This document shows, in pieces, positions 25,117 through 35,137 of a DNA stretch of 64,000 nt. Below the pieces are notes generated by a model. That model did not search any database. It was not told where the DNA came from and was given only the letters and a program-made list of their open reading frames with translations. Source of the stretch: Amnibacterium kyonggiense (GTDB taxonomy: Bacteria; Actinomycetota; Actinomycetes; Actinomycetales; Microbacteriaceae); contig NZ_SOAM01000001.1 of NCBI RefSeq assembly GCF_004364555.1, positions 1,364,001-1,428,000 on the forward strand. Reading direction: 5' to 3'. Both the position numbers and the translations under genes were made by a program. Within the stretch, counting starts at the first letter, position 1. Every line of letters begins with the position of its first letter.

Positions 25117-25362
25117 TCGGCGAGTGATCGGCGCGGGCCCGGCTCGCTCCGGTCCCACTCCCGACCCGCTCCATCCCGTCCCCAGTTCGGGGGCCATTTC
25201 GCGCATTTCGGAGGACGGAACACCGGAATCGGCCGTCCAGATCCGATTCATGCTCCATCCTGTGAAGACCCGGTGTACCCGCACCGTGTGTTCTTCCCCC
25301 CCTTCTCCGTCTCCTGCGCGTCCCCGCGCGCGCCGACGGTGCACCTGAAAGCACCCTCCCCG
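25117..25362. promoter_or_regulatory. 246-base gap upstream of the giant pectinesterase gene
   Basis: The gap must hold the promoter of the pectinesterase gene and perhaps a terminator for gpsA. I see a C-rich tract (CCCCCCTTCTCCG near 25297) and no clean -35/-10 pair, hairpin or binding-site repeat. Confidence 0.3.
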
Positions 25363-28300
25363 ATGCTCTCTGCTTCACCCGCCCCTGCCCGCTCGCGCCG
25401 CCCGCGCCTGCTCGTCGCCCTCGTCACCGCCGCGGTCGTCGCGTCCGTCGCCGTGCCGATGCAGGCGCTCGCCGCCCCGGACACGACCGCCCCGGGCAAG
25501 CCGGGCAGCGTCGCCAGCAGCTACTACGGCGGCGTCGGCACCGTGCTCACGTGGAGCAGGGTGTCCGCGAGCGACCTCGCGACCTACCGCGTGTACCGCT
25601 CGTCGCAGAAGGCGATGACCGTCGCGAACTCGACGCGGATCGGCGAGACGACGTCACTGTCGTTCACGGACCGCACGGCCACCGCGGGGGCGACCCTCTT
25701 CTACGCGCTCACCGCCGTGGACCGCAGCGGCAACGAGAGCGGCTTCTCCTCGATCAAGCAGGTGACCGCGAAGGACACCGCCAAGCCCGGGACGCCCTCG
25801 AGCCTGAAGGCGACCGCCTCCGCGTCGGGCATCGCGCTCGACTGGAAGGACAACGGCGAGCCCGACCTGGCCGGGTACCAGGTGCTGCGCAGCACGTCCT
25901 CCGGCGGCCCGTGGACGCAGGTCGCGTCCGGGCTGACGGCATCCGCGTTCACCGACGCGCAGGCGCCCGCGACCGTGAAGAGCTACTACCGCGTCACGGC
26001 CAGCGACCTCAGCGGCAACACCTCGTCCTACGCCAGCACGTCCGCCACGCGTCCGTCCGGCGCCGTCGTCGTGCCGCCCGCCGCGCAGCCGCCCGCCGCG
26101 CCGACCGGCTTCACCGCGAAGCTGAGCTCCGCGGGCGTCCCGCAGCTGTCCTGGACGGCGGCGACCGGAGCGACCTCCTACCGGCTCAGCCGCGCCGCGG
26201 GCGCGGACGCCGACGGCGTCGTGCTCTCCTCGTCGATCACGGCGACGACGTACTCGGACGGGGCGGCCCCCGCGAAGCAGACCGCGTACTACCGGCTCGT
26301 CGCGGTGAACGCCGCGGGCGCCTCCGCCGCGGTCACCGCCTCCGTCGCCGTCCCCGGCGACACCACCCCGCCCGCCACGCCCGGCAGCCCGACGACGAAG
26401 GTCGTCCCCGGCGGTGGCATGACGGTGTCCTGGCCCGCCAACAAGGAGGCCGACCTCGCCGGCTACACGGTGCAGCGCCGCGACGCCGACGGCGTGTACC
26501 GCGACTGGCTGCCCGCCTCGGGCGCCGCGTACGCGCTGACGTCCTTCACGGACGACACCGCGATCGAGGGCACGGTCCACTACTACCGCCTCCGCGCGAT
26601 CGACGCCTCGGGCAACCTGTCCGGCTACAAGTCGATCACGGCGAACAACCCGAACAAGGCGCCGGGTGCGCCGACGTCGCTCGTCGTGAAGCAGGACCCG
26701 ACGGCCGGCCTCGCGCTGACCTGGAAGGCGCCCTCCGACGTCGACCTCGCGGGCTACTCCGTCTACCGGAGCACGAGCTCCTCCAGCGGCTTCGCGCTGC
26801 TGACGACGCTCACCACGGCCGCGGCGGGTCAGACCCCGGGGTTCCGCGACACGAGCGCGCCCAAGGGCGTCACGGTCTACTACCGCGTCGCCGCGGTCGA
26901 CGCCGTCGGCAACGCCTCCTCCCTGTCGAGCACCGTCTCCGGCACGTCGCTCACGAACCCCGTGCCCGTCGCGGTGGACACGACCGTGCTCACGGTCGGC
27001 AGTGGCGAGCAGTTCGCGACGGTCGCCGCCGCGGTCGCGTCGATCCCGACGAACAACCTCAAGCACTACCGGATCGACATCGACCCGGGCACCTACACCG
27101 AGCACTTCACGATCGACTCGCCGTTCGTCGAGCTGCACGGCACGGGCACCGGCCCGAACGCCACGGTGATCAGTGCCGCGCGCGCGTCCGGCAGCCCCGA
27201 CCCCGCCGCGCCCGGCGACACGCTCGGCACCGCGGGCAGCGCCGTCGTCTTCGTCGACGCGAACGACGTCCGCCTCTCGAACCTCACCGTCGCCAACACC
27301 TTCGACGAGGTCGGGAACCCCCAGATCGCCGACCAGCAGGCCGTCGCGCTCCGCGTCGAGGGCGACCGCTTCGTCGCCGACCACGTGCGGCTCCTCGGCA
27401 ACCAGGACACGCTCCTCGCCGACACCCCGAAGCCGACGACCCGCATCCGGCAGTACTACGTCGACTCCTACATCGAGGGTGACGTCGACTTCGTGTTCGG
27501 CGCGGCGAACGCCGTCTTCGACCGCGTGACGTTCCACGCCCTCGACCGCGGCAAGAGCAACAACGGCTACCTCACCGCCGCCAGCACGGACATCGGCAGC
27601 AAGTACGGCTTCCTCATCTGGAACAGCAAGGTGGAGTCGGACGCCGCGAAGGGCACCGTGAACCTCGGGCGCCCGTGGCACCCGAGCGCCGACCCGGATG
27701 CCCAGGGCTCGGTCGTGTTCATGCACACCTCGCTGCCGGCCGCCATCGACACCGTGCAGCCGTGGGACGACATGGCGTCCACGAACTCCTCCGGGACCAA
27801 GGTCAACTTCCCGTGGACCACCGGTCGCTTCGCCGAGTTCGACGACTTCGGGCCGGGCGCGACGGTCTCCGCGAACCGTCCGCAGCTCACCGCCTCGAAC
27901 GCCGCGAAGATCACGCCGGAGATCCAGCTCGCCGGCAAGGACGGCTGGAACCCGGTCGTCGCCGACCCGGGCACCGCTCCGGACGCGCCGACCGGCGTGG
28001 TCGCGTCGACCGACACGCGGCTCGTGAACCTCACCTGGAACGACGACGACTCGGCCCGCGTCGTCGGCTGGAACGTCTACCGCGCCGACGCGACCGGCCC
28101 GTTCTCGAAGCTCGGGACGACCGACACCGCCTCCTACCAGGACACGACCGCCGTCACCGGCGCCGCCTACCGCTACGTCGTGACCGCGATCACCCGCCAG
28201 GCGCTCGAGTCGGCGCAGAGCCCGATCGTCACCGTCACCGTCACGGCCGCGGCGCACACCGCCGACTACGTCGTCGACCCGGCCGCTACCCCCGGCCCGA

Positions 28301-31300
28301 CGACCTTCACCACGCTCGCCGCCGCGCTCGCCGCAGCGCCCGCCGGCACGCCCACCGACCCGACGGTCATCGAGCTCGCGAAGGGGCGGTACGCCGAGTA
28401 CACGACCATCGCGAAGCCGTGGACCATCGTCCGCGGCGCCACCGGCGACCCGAAGGACGTCGTCATCACCGGCGATCGCGCCGCGGGGACGCCCACCGGA
28501 ACCACCACGAACGGGGTGCCGGACACCTACGGCACCTCCGGCAGCGCGACGCTCGTCATCACCGGCAGCAACGTCGGGCTGCGCGACCTCACGGTCGAGA
28601 ACGCCTACAAGGAGGGCACGTACGCGAACGGCCAGGCCGTCGCCCTCCGTTCGACGGGCGACCGGCTCTCGTACGACGACGTCCGGCTGCTCGGCAACCA
28701 GGACACCCTGTACGCGAACAGCCCGTCGACCACGACGACCGCGCGCACCTACATCCACGACTCGTACATCGAGGGGGACGTCGATTTCGTCTTCGGTCGC
28801 GGCACGGTCGTCATCGACGACTCGACGCTGCACGTCCTCGACCACGGCACGTCGCCGAACGGCGCCGTGACGGCCGCGAGCACGAACACCGCCAACCCGT
28901 ACGGCTTCCTCATCACGGACAGCCGGATCATCGGCGACGCGCCGGACGGCTCGCAGAACCTCGGCCGCCCGTGGCAGCCGGGCATCGCGCAGCCCGACGG
29001 CAGCTCGGTCGCCGACACGACCGCCGTCGCGCAGGTGACGGTCCGCGACAGCTGGCTCGGTCCCGTCGTCTCGGCCACCGCCCCGTGGACGAACATGGTG
29101 AACAGCGGCACGACGACCTCGTGGACCTCCGCCCGGTTCGGCTCGTACGCCAACACCGGCCCCGGCGCCGGCACGGGTGCCGGCTCGCCGCAGCTGACCG
29201 ACGCCCAGGCCGCGGACGCGACGCCGGAGCGCTACCTCGCCGGCGCCGACGGCTGGAACCCGGTCGCCGACCCAGCCCCGCAGACCGCGCCGTCCGCGCC
29301 CGCCGGCCTGACCGCGACCGGCGGCGACCAGCAGGTCTCGCTCACCTGGAACGACAACCCGGAGGCGGACGCCGCGACCTACCGCGTCTACCGCTCCACG
29401 GGCTCCGACGCGGTGACGGCCGACGCCGCGCACCTCGTCGCCGAGGTGGCCAAGCACGCCTACACCGACGCGGGCCTCGTGAACGGGACCGAGTACCACT
29501 ACCTCCTCGTGGCCGTCGACACCGCCGGCCGCAGCTCCGCTCCCTCCGATGCCGTCTCCGCGACCGCTGCGGTGAAGCCGCTCGTCGCCGACGTCACCGT
29601 GGCGAAGGACGGCTCCGGCGACTTCACGACCGTGCAGGCGGCGCTGAACGCGGTGCCGGCCGGCACCGCCGCGTCGCCGAAGGTCGTGCTCGTGAAGCCG
29701 GGCACCTACCGCGGGGTGGTCGTCTCCTCGAAGCCGAACGTGATCATCGCGGGCACGAGCGGCGACGCCGCGGACGTCGTCATCACCTTCGACAACGCCA
29801 ACGGGACACCGACGTCCGCCACCACCTGCCCGCAGGTGACGACGGCGACCTGCGGCACGGCCGGCAGCGCCACCGTGACGCTCACCGGCGCCGGCGTGCA
29901 GGTCCGCGACCTCACGATCGCGAACACCTTCGACGCGTCCCAGCACCCGGAGATCGGGAACTTCAACACCCAGGCCGTCGCGCTCCGCGCGACCGGCGAC
30001 CGGCAGGTCTACCGCGACGTGCGGCTGCTGGGTGCGCAGGACACCCTGAACGCCGACGCGTCCGGCGGCATCTCGGCCGACGGCTCCGGCTACCCGCGCC
30101 AGTACTACGTCGACAGCCTGATCCAGGGCAATGTCGACTACGTCTTCGGCCGGGCGAGCGCCGTGTTCCAGCGGGTGACGTTCTCCTCCACCAAGCGCAA
30201 CGGCGGCACCGTGTTCGCGCCGTCGACCGCGAGCAAGGCCCTCGGCTACCTCGTCGTCGACAGCCGCTTCACGAGCAGCAACGACCCGGGATCCTTCTAC
30301 CTCGGTCGGCCGTGGCGCGCATGGAGCGACGGCGCGTACGCGGACTCCTCCCGCGGGCAGACGGTGATCGTGGACAGCTCGTTCGCCGCGGGCTTCGCGG
30401 TCGCCCACCCGTGGACCGACTTCGCGCCGAACCTGTGGACCGACGGGCGCTTCGCCGAGTACCGGAACACGGGCGACGGTGCGACCGTGAACGTGAACCG
30501 TCCGCAGCTCACCGACGCGCAGGCCGCCGCGATCACGCCGGCCGGGTGGCTGGCCGGGTCGGACGGCTGGAACCCGCTCGTGGACGCGCCCGCGGACACC
30601 GCTCCGGCGGCACCCACCGGGCTCGCCGTGACCGCGGCGAGCAAGCAGGCCTTCGTCACGTGGGACGAGAGCACCGCTGCGGACGTCGTCGCCTATCGCG
30701 TGCTGCGCGACGGCGCGGTCGTCGGCACGGTCGACTCGCCGTCCTTCACCGACACCGGGCTCACGAACGACACCGCCTACCGCTACACGGTGGTCGCGGT
30801 GGACGCCGCCGGCCGCGTCTCCGCGGAGAGCGCGCCCGTCTCCGTCACGCCGAAGCTCGTCGTGGACGCGGTCGTGGCCGCGGACGGCTCGGGGGACTAC
30901 ACCACCCTCGCCGCCGCCCTCACCGCCGCGAAGGCGGGCTGGGTCATCAAGGTCCAGCCGGGCACCTACACGGGCACGACCACGATCGGGAAGCCGGTCA
31001 CCGTCATCGGCGGCGGGAACGCCCCCGGCGACGTGGTCCTGACGAACGGCACCGCGGACGCGACCGTCGCGATCACCGCCGACGGCGTGAGCCTCAGCGG
31101 CCTGACCCTCGCCAACACGTCGACGTCGGGCAGCGCCCCGGCGCTGTCGATGACGGGCGATCAGGACCTGGTCGCGAACAGCGTGCTGACCAGCGCCGCG
31201 AACCGCACCGTCTTCGCGGACACCGTCACGTACACCGCGTCCGCGCGGCAGATGATCACCGGTTCGACGATCGTCGGCGGCAGCGACATCGTGCTCGGCC

Positions 31301-33522
31301 GCGCGACGCTGGTGATCAACGACAGCACGATCAAGCCCCGGCAGAGCGGCACGGTCCTCACGCCCAGCACGGCGTCGACGTTCAAGGGCTTCCTGCTGAT
31401 CAACAGCACGGTGGACACCACCGGGGTCACGAACGTGCAGCTCGGCCGCCCGTACCGGGCCTGGGGCGACCAGTACACGCCGAACTCGGTCGGGCAGGCC
31501 GTGGTCCGCGACTCCGTGCTCGGTTCCGGCATCCGCTCGGCGCAGCCGTGGGGGACCGGACCGGCGAACGAGCCGTCGACGCTCGGCCGCTTCGCGGAGT
31601 ACGCGAACACCGGCGCCGGCGCGACGACCAACGCGAACCGTCCGCAGCTGAGCCCGGCGGACTCCGTGTCCTTCACGGTGTCCCAGTGGCTCGGCATCGG
31701 CTCCTGGTACCCGGCCGTCGCCGACCCGGCCCCTCCGGCCGACGTCACCGCGCCGGCGGCGCCGACCGGCCTGATCGCGACCCCGGCCGACGGCTCGATC
31801 GCCTTGAGCTGGACCGCGCCGTCGGACGCCGACCTCGCCGGCTACCGGGTCTACCGGTCCACCGCGTCGACGGTCGCGCTGACCGCCGCGAACCTCGTCG
31901 GGTCCCCGACGTCGGCCTCCTTCGCGGACACCGGGCTCACGAACGGCACCGCGTACCGCTACGCCGTGGTCGCGCTCGACGCCGTCGGGAACGCGTCCGT
32001 CGCGGCGACCACGACCGCGTCGCCCGCCGACAGCAACCCGCCTGCCGCCCCGAAGGGTCTCGTCGCCACCGGCGGCGACTCGAAGGTCGTCCTGTCGTGG
32101 ACGGCGAGCCCGGAGCCGGACCTCGCCGGCTACCGCGTGTACGACGCCGACGGCACCCGGGTGACCGATGCGCTCGTCACGGGCACCACGTACACGGTCA
32201 CCGGCCTGACGAACGGCACCGCGAGCTCCTTTACGCTCACCGCCGTCGACACCGCCGGGAACGAGTCCGCGAAGTCCGATCCAGTGACGGCGACGCCCGC
32301 GCCCGGCGACCACACGGCTCCGCTCGCGCCGACGGGCGTGTCCACGGTGCTCGGGAAGACGTCCGTGACGGTGAAGTGGGCCGCGGTCTCCGCCGACGAC
32401 CTCGCCGGCTACGACGTGTACCGGAACGGGACCAAGCTGACCTCCGTCGGCGCGGGGACGACCTCGTACACCGACCCGTCCGTGACCGTCGGAACCACCT
32501 ACGCCTACACGGTGACGGCCTCCGACGCCTCCGGGAACGTCTCGGCCGCGTCGAGCAGCGCCTCGGCGACGCCGATCAAGGTCGACGTCGTGGTAGCCGC
32601 GGACGGCTCGGGCGACGCGACGACGCTCCAGGCGGTGCTCGGCACCCCGACCGCGGGCGGCGCGTACGACGCGACCGCCCCGGGCACGCTGGCCAACAAC
32701 GCGGACTACACGAGCCAGGGCTACCGGACGATCCTCGTGATGCCGGGCACCTACACGGGCCCGTTCGTCTCCGGGAACCGGTACGGCGTGCGCATCATCG
32801 GTGCGACCGGCGACCCGAAGGACGTCGTGCTCACGGCGCCGAGCGGTTCGGTGCCGACGTTCTCGGTGAGCGGCAACCAGTGGACGTTCCGCGCGATCAC
32901 GCTGCGCAGCACCTACTCCGTGCTGGGCGGCGGGGCGACGGCGCTGCTGATCAACTCCGGCGACAAGCAGATCGTCGACAACACGAGGATCCTGGGCGAC
33001 GGTCGTGCGCTGTACCTGAACTCGGCGAACACATCGACCTTCAGCCGGACGTACGTCACGAACTCCTTCATCGAGGGCGGCTCGGACTCGATCTACGGGC
33101 GCGGTGTCGGTGTCATCTCGAAGAGCACGATCCACCTGCTGAACGAGTTCAACGCATCCATCGCCTCCTCCAGCATCAGTGATCAGTCGAAATACGGATT
33201 CCTGATCACCGATAGCACTGTGACCGCGGACGGCGGAGCGAACAGCATGTACCTCGCTCGCCCGTACGGAGCTACCGGCTCGACCGGCCACGTGGTCGTC
33301 CGCTCGACGTCGCTGCCGGGCGCTCTCAACAGTGCGCAGCCGTGGCGGGACGCCAGCGCTTCGTTCCCCTGGACGTCGGGCCGCTTCTTCGAGTACCAGA
33401 ACACCGGCGACGGTGCGACGGTGAACGCGAATCGGCCGCAGCTGACCGCGGACGACCAGGCCGGCTACACCGCAGCGGCGTACCTCGCCGGCTCCGACGG
33501 CTGGAACCCGATCGCGAACTGA
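25363..33522 (+). CDS. Giant secreted protein with five pectin-methylesterase units and FN3 domains
   Basis: About 2719 aa. Signal peptide at residues about 1-35 (SRRPRLLVALVTAAVVASV ... ALAA). Five FN3 domains (about 40-535), pectinesterase (PME) unit 1 (about 540-870), FN3, PME 2 (967-1302), FN3, PME 3 (1409-1742), FN3, PME 4 (1835-2119), three FN3, PME 5 (2407-2719). Units 1-3 keep the catalytic Asp pair (QDTL; DFVFG or DYVFG) and LGRPW. Unit 4 lacks QDT but keeps SDIVLG and LGRPY; unit 5 has neither (GRALYL, SDSIYG, LARPY). PMEs de-esterify pectin outside the cell, so this suggests plant contact. The start could instead be GTG 25339. FN3 domains act as spacers. Confidence 0.93.
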   Translation: MLSASPAPARSRRPRLLVALVTAAVVASVAVPMQALAAPDTTAPGKPGSVASSYYGGVGTVLTWSRVSASDLATYRVYRSSQKAMTVANSTRIGETTSLSFTDRTATAGATLFYALTAVDRSGNESGFSSIKQVTAKDTAKPGTPSSLKATASASGIALDWKDNGEPDLAGYQVLRSTSSGGPWTQVASGLTASAFTDAQAPATVKSYYRVTASDLSGNTSSYASTSATRPSGAVVVPPAAQPPAAPTGFTAKLSSAGVPQLSWTAATGATSYRLSRAAGADADGVVLSSSITATTYSDGAAPAKQTAYYRLVAVNAAGASAAVTASVAVPGDTTPPATPGSPTTKVVPGGGMTVSWPANKEADLAGYTVQRRDADGVYRDWLPASGAAYALTSFTDDTAIEGTVHYYRLRAIDASGNLSGYKSITANNPNKAPGAPTSLVVKQDPTAGLALTWKAPSDVDLAGYSVYRSTSSSSGFALLTTLTTAAAGQTPGFRDTSAPKGVTVYYRVAAVDAVGNASSLSSTVSGTSLTNPVPVAVDTTVLTVGSGEQFATVAAAVASIPTNNLKHYRIDIDPGTYTEHFTIDSPFVELHGTGTGPNATVISAARASGSPDPAAPGDTLGTAGSAVVFVDANDVRLSNLTVANTFDEVGNPQIADQQAVALRVEGDRFVADHVRLLGNQDTLLADTPKPTTRIRQYYVDSYIEGDVDFVFGAANAVFDRVTFHALDRGKSNNGYLTAASTDIGSKYGFLIWNSKVESDAAKGTVNLGRPWHPSADPDAQGSVVFMHTSLPAAIDTVQPWDDMASTNSSGTKVNFPWTTGRFAEFDDFGPGATVSANRPQLTASNAAKITPEIQLAGKDGWNPVVADPGTAPDAPTGVVASTDTRLVNLTWNDDDSARVVGWNVYRADATGPFSKLGTTDTASYQDTTAVTGAAYRYVVTAITRQALESAQSPIVTVTVTAAAHTADYVVDPAATPGPTTFTTLAAALAAAPAGTPTDPTVIELAKGRYAEYTTIAKPWTIVRGATGDPKDVVITGDRAAGTPTGTTTNGVPDTYGTSGSATLVITGSNVGLRDLTVENAYKEGTYANGQAVALRSTGDRLSYDDVRLLGNQDTLYANSPSTTTTARTYIHDSYIEGDVDFVFGRGTVVIDDSTLHVLDHGTSPNGAVTAASTNTANPYGFLITDSRIIGDAPDGSQNLGRPWQPGIAQPDGSSVADTTAVAQVTVRDSWLGPVVSATAPWTNMVNSGTTTSWTSARFGSYANTGPGAGTGAGSPQLTDAQAADATPERYLAGADGWNPVADPAPQTAPSAPAGLTATGGDQQVSLTWNDNPEADAATYRVYRSTGSDAVTADAAHLVAEVAKHAYTDAGLVNGTEYHYLLVAVDTAGRSSAPSDAVSATAAVKPLVADVTVAKDGSGDFTTVQAALNAVPAGTAASPKVVLVKPGTYRGVVVSSKPNVIIAGTSGDAADVVITFDNANGTPTSATTCPQVTTATCGTAGSATVTLTGAGVQVRDLTIANTFDASQHPEIGNFNTQAVALRATGDRQVYRDVRLLGAQDTLNADASGGISADGSGYPRQYYVDSLIQGNVDYVFGRASAVFQRVTFSSTKRNGGTVFAPSTASKALGYLVVDSRFTSSNDPGSFYLGRPWRAWSDGAYADSSRGQTVIVDSSFAAGFAVAHPWTDFAPNLWTDGRFAEYRNTGDGATVNVNRPQLTDAQAAAITPAGWLAGSDGWNPLVDAPADTAPAAPTGLAVTAASKQAFVTWDESTAADVVAYRVLRDGAVVGTVDSPSFTDTGLTNDTAYRYTVVAVDAAGRVSAESAPVSVTPKLVVDAVVAADGSGDYTTLAAALTAAKAGWVIKVQPGTYTGTTTIGKPVTVIGGGNAPGDVVLTNGTADATVAITADGVSLSGLTLANTSTSGSAPALSMTGDQDLVANSVLTSAANRTVFADTVTYTASARQMITGSTIVGGSDIVLGRATLVINDSTIKPRQSGTVLTPSTASTFKGFLLINSTVDTTGVTNVQLGRPYRAWGDQYTPNSVGQAVVRDSVLGSGIRSAQPWGTGPANEPSTLGRFAEYANTGAGATTNANRPQLSPADSVSFTVSQWLGIGSWYPAVADPAPPADVTAPAAPTGLIATPADGSIALSWTAPSDADLAGYRVYRSTASTVALTAANLVGSPTSASFADTGLTNGTAYRYAVVALDAVGNASVAATTTASPADSNPPAAPKGLVATGGDSKVVLSWTASPEPDLAGYRVYDADGTRVTDALVTGTTYTVTGLTNGTASSFTLTAVDTAGNESAKSDPVTATPAPGDHTAPLAPTGVSTVLGKTSVTVKWAAVSADDLAGYDVYRNGTKLTSVGAGTTSYTDPSVTVGTTYAYTVTASDASGNVSAASSSASATPIKVDVVVAADGSGDATTLQAVLGTPTAGGAYDATAPGTLANNADYTSQGYRTILVMPGTYTGPFVSGNRYGVRIIGATGDPKDVVLTAPSGSVPTFSVSGNQWTFRAITLRSTYSVLGGGATALLINSGDKQIVDNTRILGDGRALYLNSANTSTFSRTYVTNSFIEGGSDSIYGRGVGVISKSTIHLLNEFNASIASSSISDQSKYGFLITDSTVTADGGANSMYLARPYGATGSTGHVVVRSTSLPGALNSAQPWRDASASFPWTSGRFFEYQNTGDGATVNANRPQLTADDQAGYTAAAYLAGSDGWNPIAN

Positions 33523-33528
33523 CCCCTG

Positions 33529-33564
33529 ATCGCGGGGCGGCGGACCCGACCGCCGCCCCGCGAT
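33529..33564 (+). terminator. Strong hairpin terminator after the pectinesterase gene
   Basis: A perfect 15-bp stem, ATCGCGGGGCGGCGG (33529-33543) with CCGCCGCCCCGCGAT (33550-33564), loop of six bases, seven bases past the stop. No T-run, as is common in high-GC actinomycetes. Confidence 0.85.
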
Positions 33565-33636
33565 ACTGGCCCGAACCCCCTCCGCGGTCCGCCACCCACG
33601 GCTCGCACCCTCTTCCTCACCCAAGGAATCCCCTCG

Positions 33637-35106
33637 ATGGCATCCATCCATCCCGCCCGGCGCGCCTTCGCGGTCGTCGCCGGCATCGCGCTCGTCGCAC
33701 TCCCGCTCGTCGCCCTCCAGGCCGCGCCCGCCCAGGCGGAGACGCCCGGCGTCGTCGCGAGCTGCGCGGGCCTGACGGTGAAGCCGAACGGCTACGCCGC
33801 GAAGGGCGAGCTGCGGATCGTCATCGACGGCGAGGTCCAGACCGACGGGGACGAGAGCGGCTGGACCACGTTCAAGGGCAGCTACCCGGGCGTCTACACG
33901 TTCGAGCCGAACCTGCCGCACACCTACGCCGTCGAGATCGACTCGTTCGCGGACGACTCCGCCGGCCGGTCGTTCGAGCCCGGGACCGGGGGAGACGTCC
34001 GCATCGCGGGCACGACGACCCCGTGCTCACCCGTCGTCGTCACTGGCGCGGGTTCGAACTGCACGAGCGCGTCCGGCGCGGGCAAGCAGTCGATGTCGCT
34101 CGAGTTCTCCGGTCTCCGGCGCAGCGTCACCTACCTCAGCGAGGTCCTCGACGCGGACGGCGAGGTCGTGAAGCACTTCCAGTTCCGCACCGCGCCCGTC
34201 GTCGAGCACCGCTTCACCGGGCTCAGCGCCGGGTCCACGTACACGGCGCGGGTGACGGACCAGTCGAACCCGGTGCTGTCCGGCTCGGCGATCGTCCGCA
34301 TCGGCGACTGCGCCACGACGCCGACCGTGTCGCTGCGCTTCTCGCCCTGCAGCGCGGACCGACGCCACGCGTCGCTCCGGGCCGATCTGAGCGACCTCGT
34401 CGCCGGGCGCGACTACGGCGTCGACGCCAGCGCGGGGTCGCCCCGTGAGCGCACCCTGCGCGCGGCGGGTCCCACGGCGACCACCACGTTCGCCGGCCTC
34501 GTCCGCGGCACCGACGTCGTGGTGACCGTCGCGGACGAGGACGCTCCGCGCTCGATCCGGATCGCCGCGACCGTTCCCAGCTGCGGGACCGCCGCCGGCG
34601 GATCGGGCGCCTCGGCGCCCTCCTCGGGGGCGCCCACCCCGCCGAAGAACGGCAGCGGTCCGTCCCAGCCGGGCGGCTCCCCGAGCAGCGGCACGACGGC
34701 GCCGGGCGGCTCATCCACGCCGGGAGGGACGACGCCCGGCGGAACCGCGCCCGGTGGGTCCGCCGCGCCCGGCGGCACCCCGCATGCACCGACCGCGGGG
34801 TCTTCCCGGCCGGCCGGACCCTCGGGCGCCGGAGCGCCCGGCTCCTCGGTCGCGGGTGCGGCCGGCGCCGCGAGCACCGCGAGCCCGGCGGCGGTCGCGG
34901 CCGCCGCCGACGCCGCCGGACCCGGCGACTCGGGGTCCGGCACCGCCGTCGGCGGATCGTCGGCGGGCGGCGGCGGCCTCGTCGCGGCGACCGACGACCA
35001 GCGGATCGACCGGGTGCCCGCAGCGGCCATCGGCGTCGTGCTCGCGCTCGTCCTCGTGCTCGGCGTCGGGGCCCTCGCGCTCGTCCGCCGTCGCCGCGCG
35101 CACTGA
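33637..35106 (+). CDS. Secreted surface protein with C-terminal membrane anchor
   Basis: A 489-aa exported protein: signal peptide at residues 1-32 (RRAFAVVAGIALVALPLVA ... AQAE), two or three beta-rich repeats at about 33-325, each with a Cys pair, a Ser/Gly/Pro-rich stalk at about 326-450, and a final membrane helix (AAAIGVVLALVLVLGVGALA) followed by RRRRAH. That is the layout of a cell-surface stalk protein, but no LPXTG sortase motif precedes the helix. ATG 33637 has AAGGAA upstream. It is separated from the pectinesterase by a strong terminator. It may be an adhesin; no recognised domain supports that. Confidence 0.75.
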   Translation: MASIHPARRAFAVVAGIALVALPLVALQAAPAQAETPGVVASCAGLTVKPNGYAAKGELRIVIDGEVQTDGDESGWTTFKGSYPGVYTFEPNLPHTYAVEIDSFADDSAGRSFEPGTGGDVRIAGTTTPCSPVVVTGAGSNCTSASGAGKQSMSLEFSGLRRSVTYLSEVLDADGEVVKHFQFRTAPVVEHRFTGLSAGSTYTARVTDQSNPVLSGSAIVRIGDCATTPTVSLRFSPCSADRRHASLRADLSDLVAGRDYGVDASAGSPRERTLRAAGPTATTTFAGLVRGTDVVVTVADEDAPRSIRIAATVPSCGTAAGGSGASAPSSGAPTPPKNGSGPSQPGGSPSSGTTAPGGSSTPGGTTPGGTAPGGSAAPGGTPHAPTAGSSRPAGPSGAGAPGSSVAGAAGAASTASPAAVAAAADAAGPGDSGSGTAVGGSSAGGGGLVAATDDQRIDRVPAAAIGVVLALVLVLGVGALALVRRRRAH

Positions 35107-35125
35107 ACGGCGGAACCTCGCCCGG

Positions 35126-35131
35126 TAGCCT
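35126..35131 (+). promoter_or_regulatory. -10 box TAGCCT, leaderless ddl start
   Basis: TAGCCT ends six bases before the ddl GTG at 35138. Confidence 0.6.
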
Positions 35132-35137
35132 CGGGGC

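Noticed and set aside
25654-33921. A continuous 2755-codon minus-strand frame opposite the pectinesterase gene
   Set aside because: It is an antisense artefact of high GC3 coding DNA: Arg/Gly/Val-rich, no domains, no start signals, and the plus strand encodes an obvious repetitive enzyme.
33637-35106. Sortase-anchored (LPXTG) protein
   Set aside because: The stalk, membrane helix and Arg tail are right, but no LPXTG or close variant precedes the helix.
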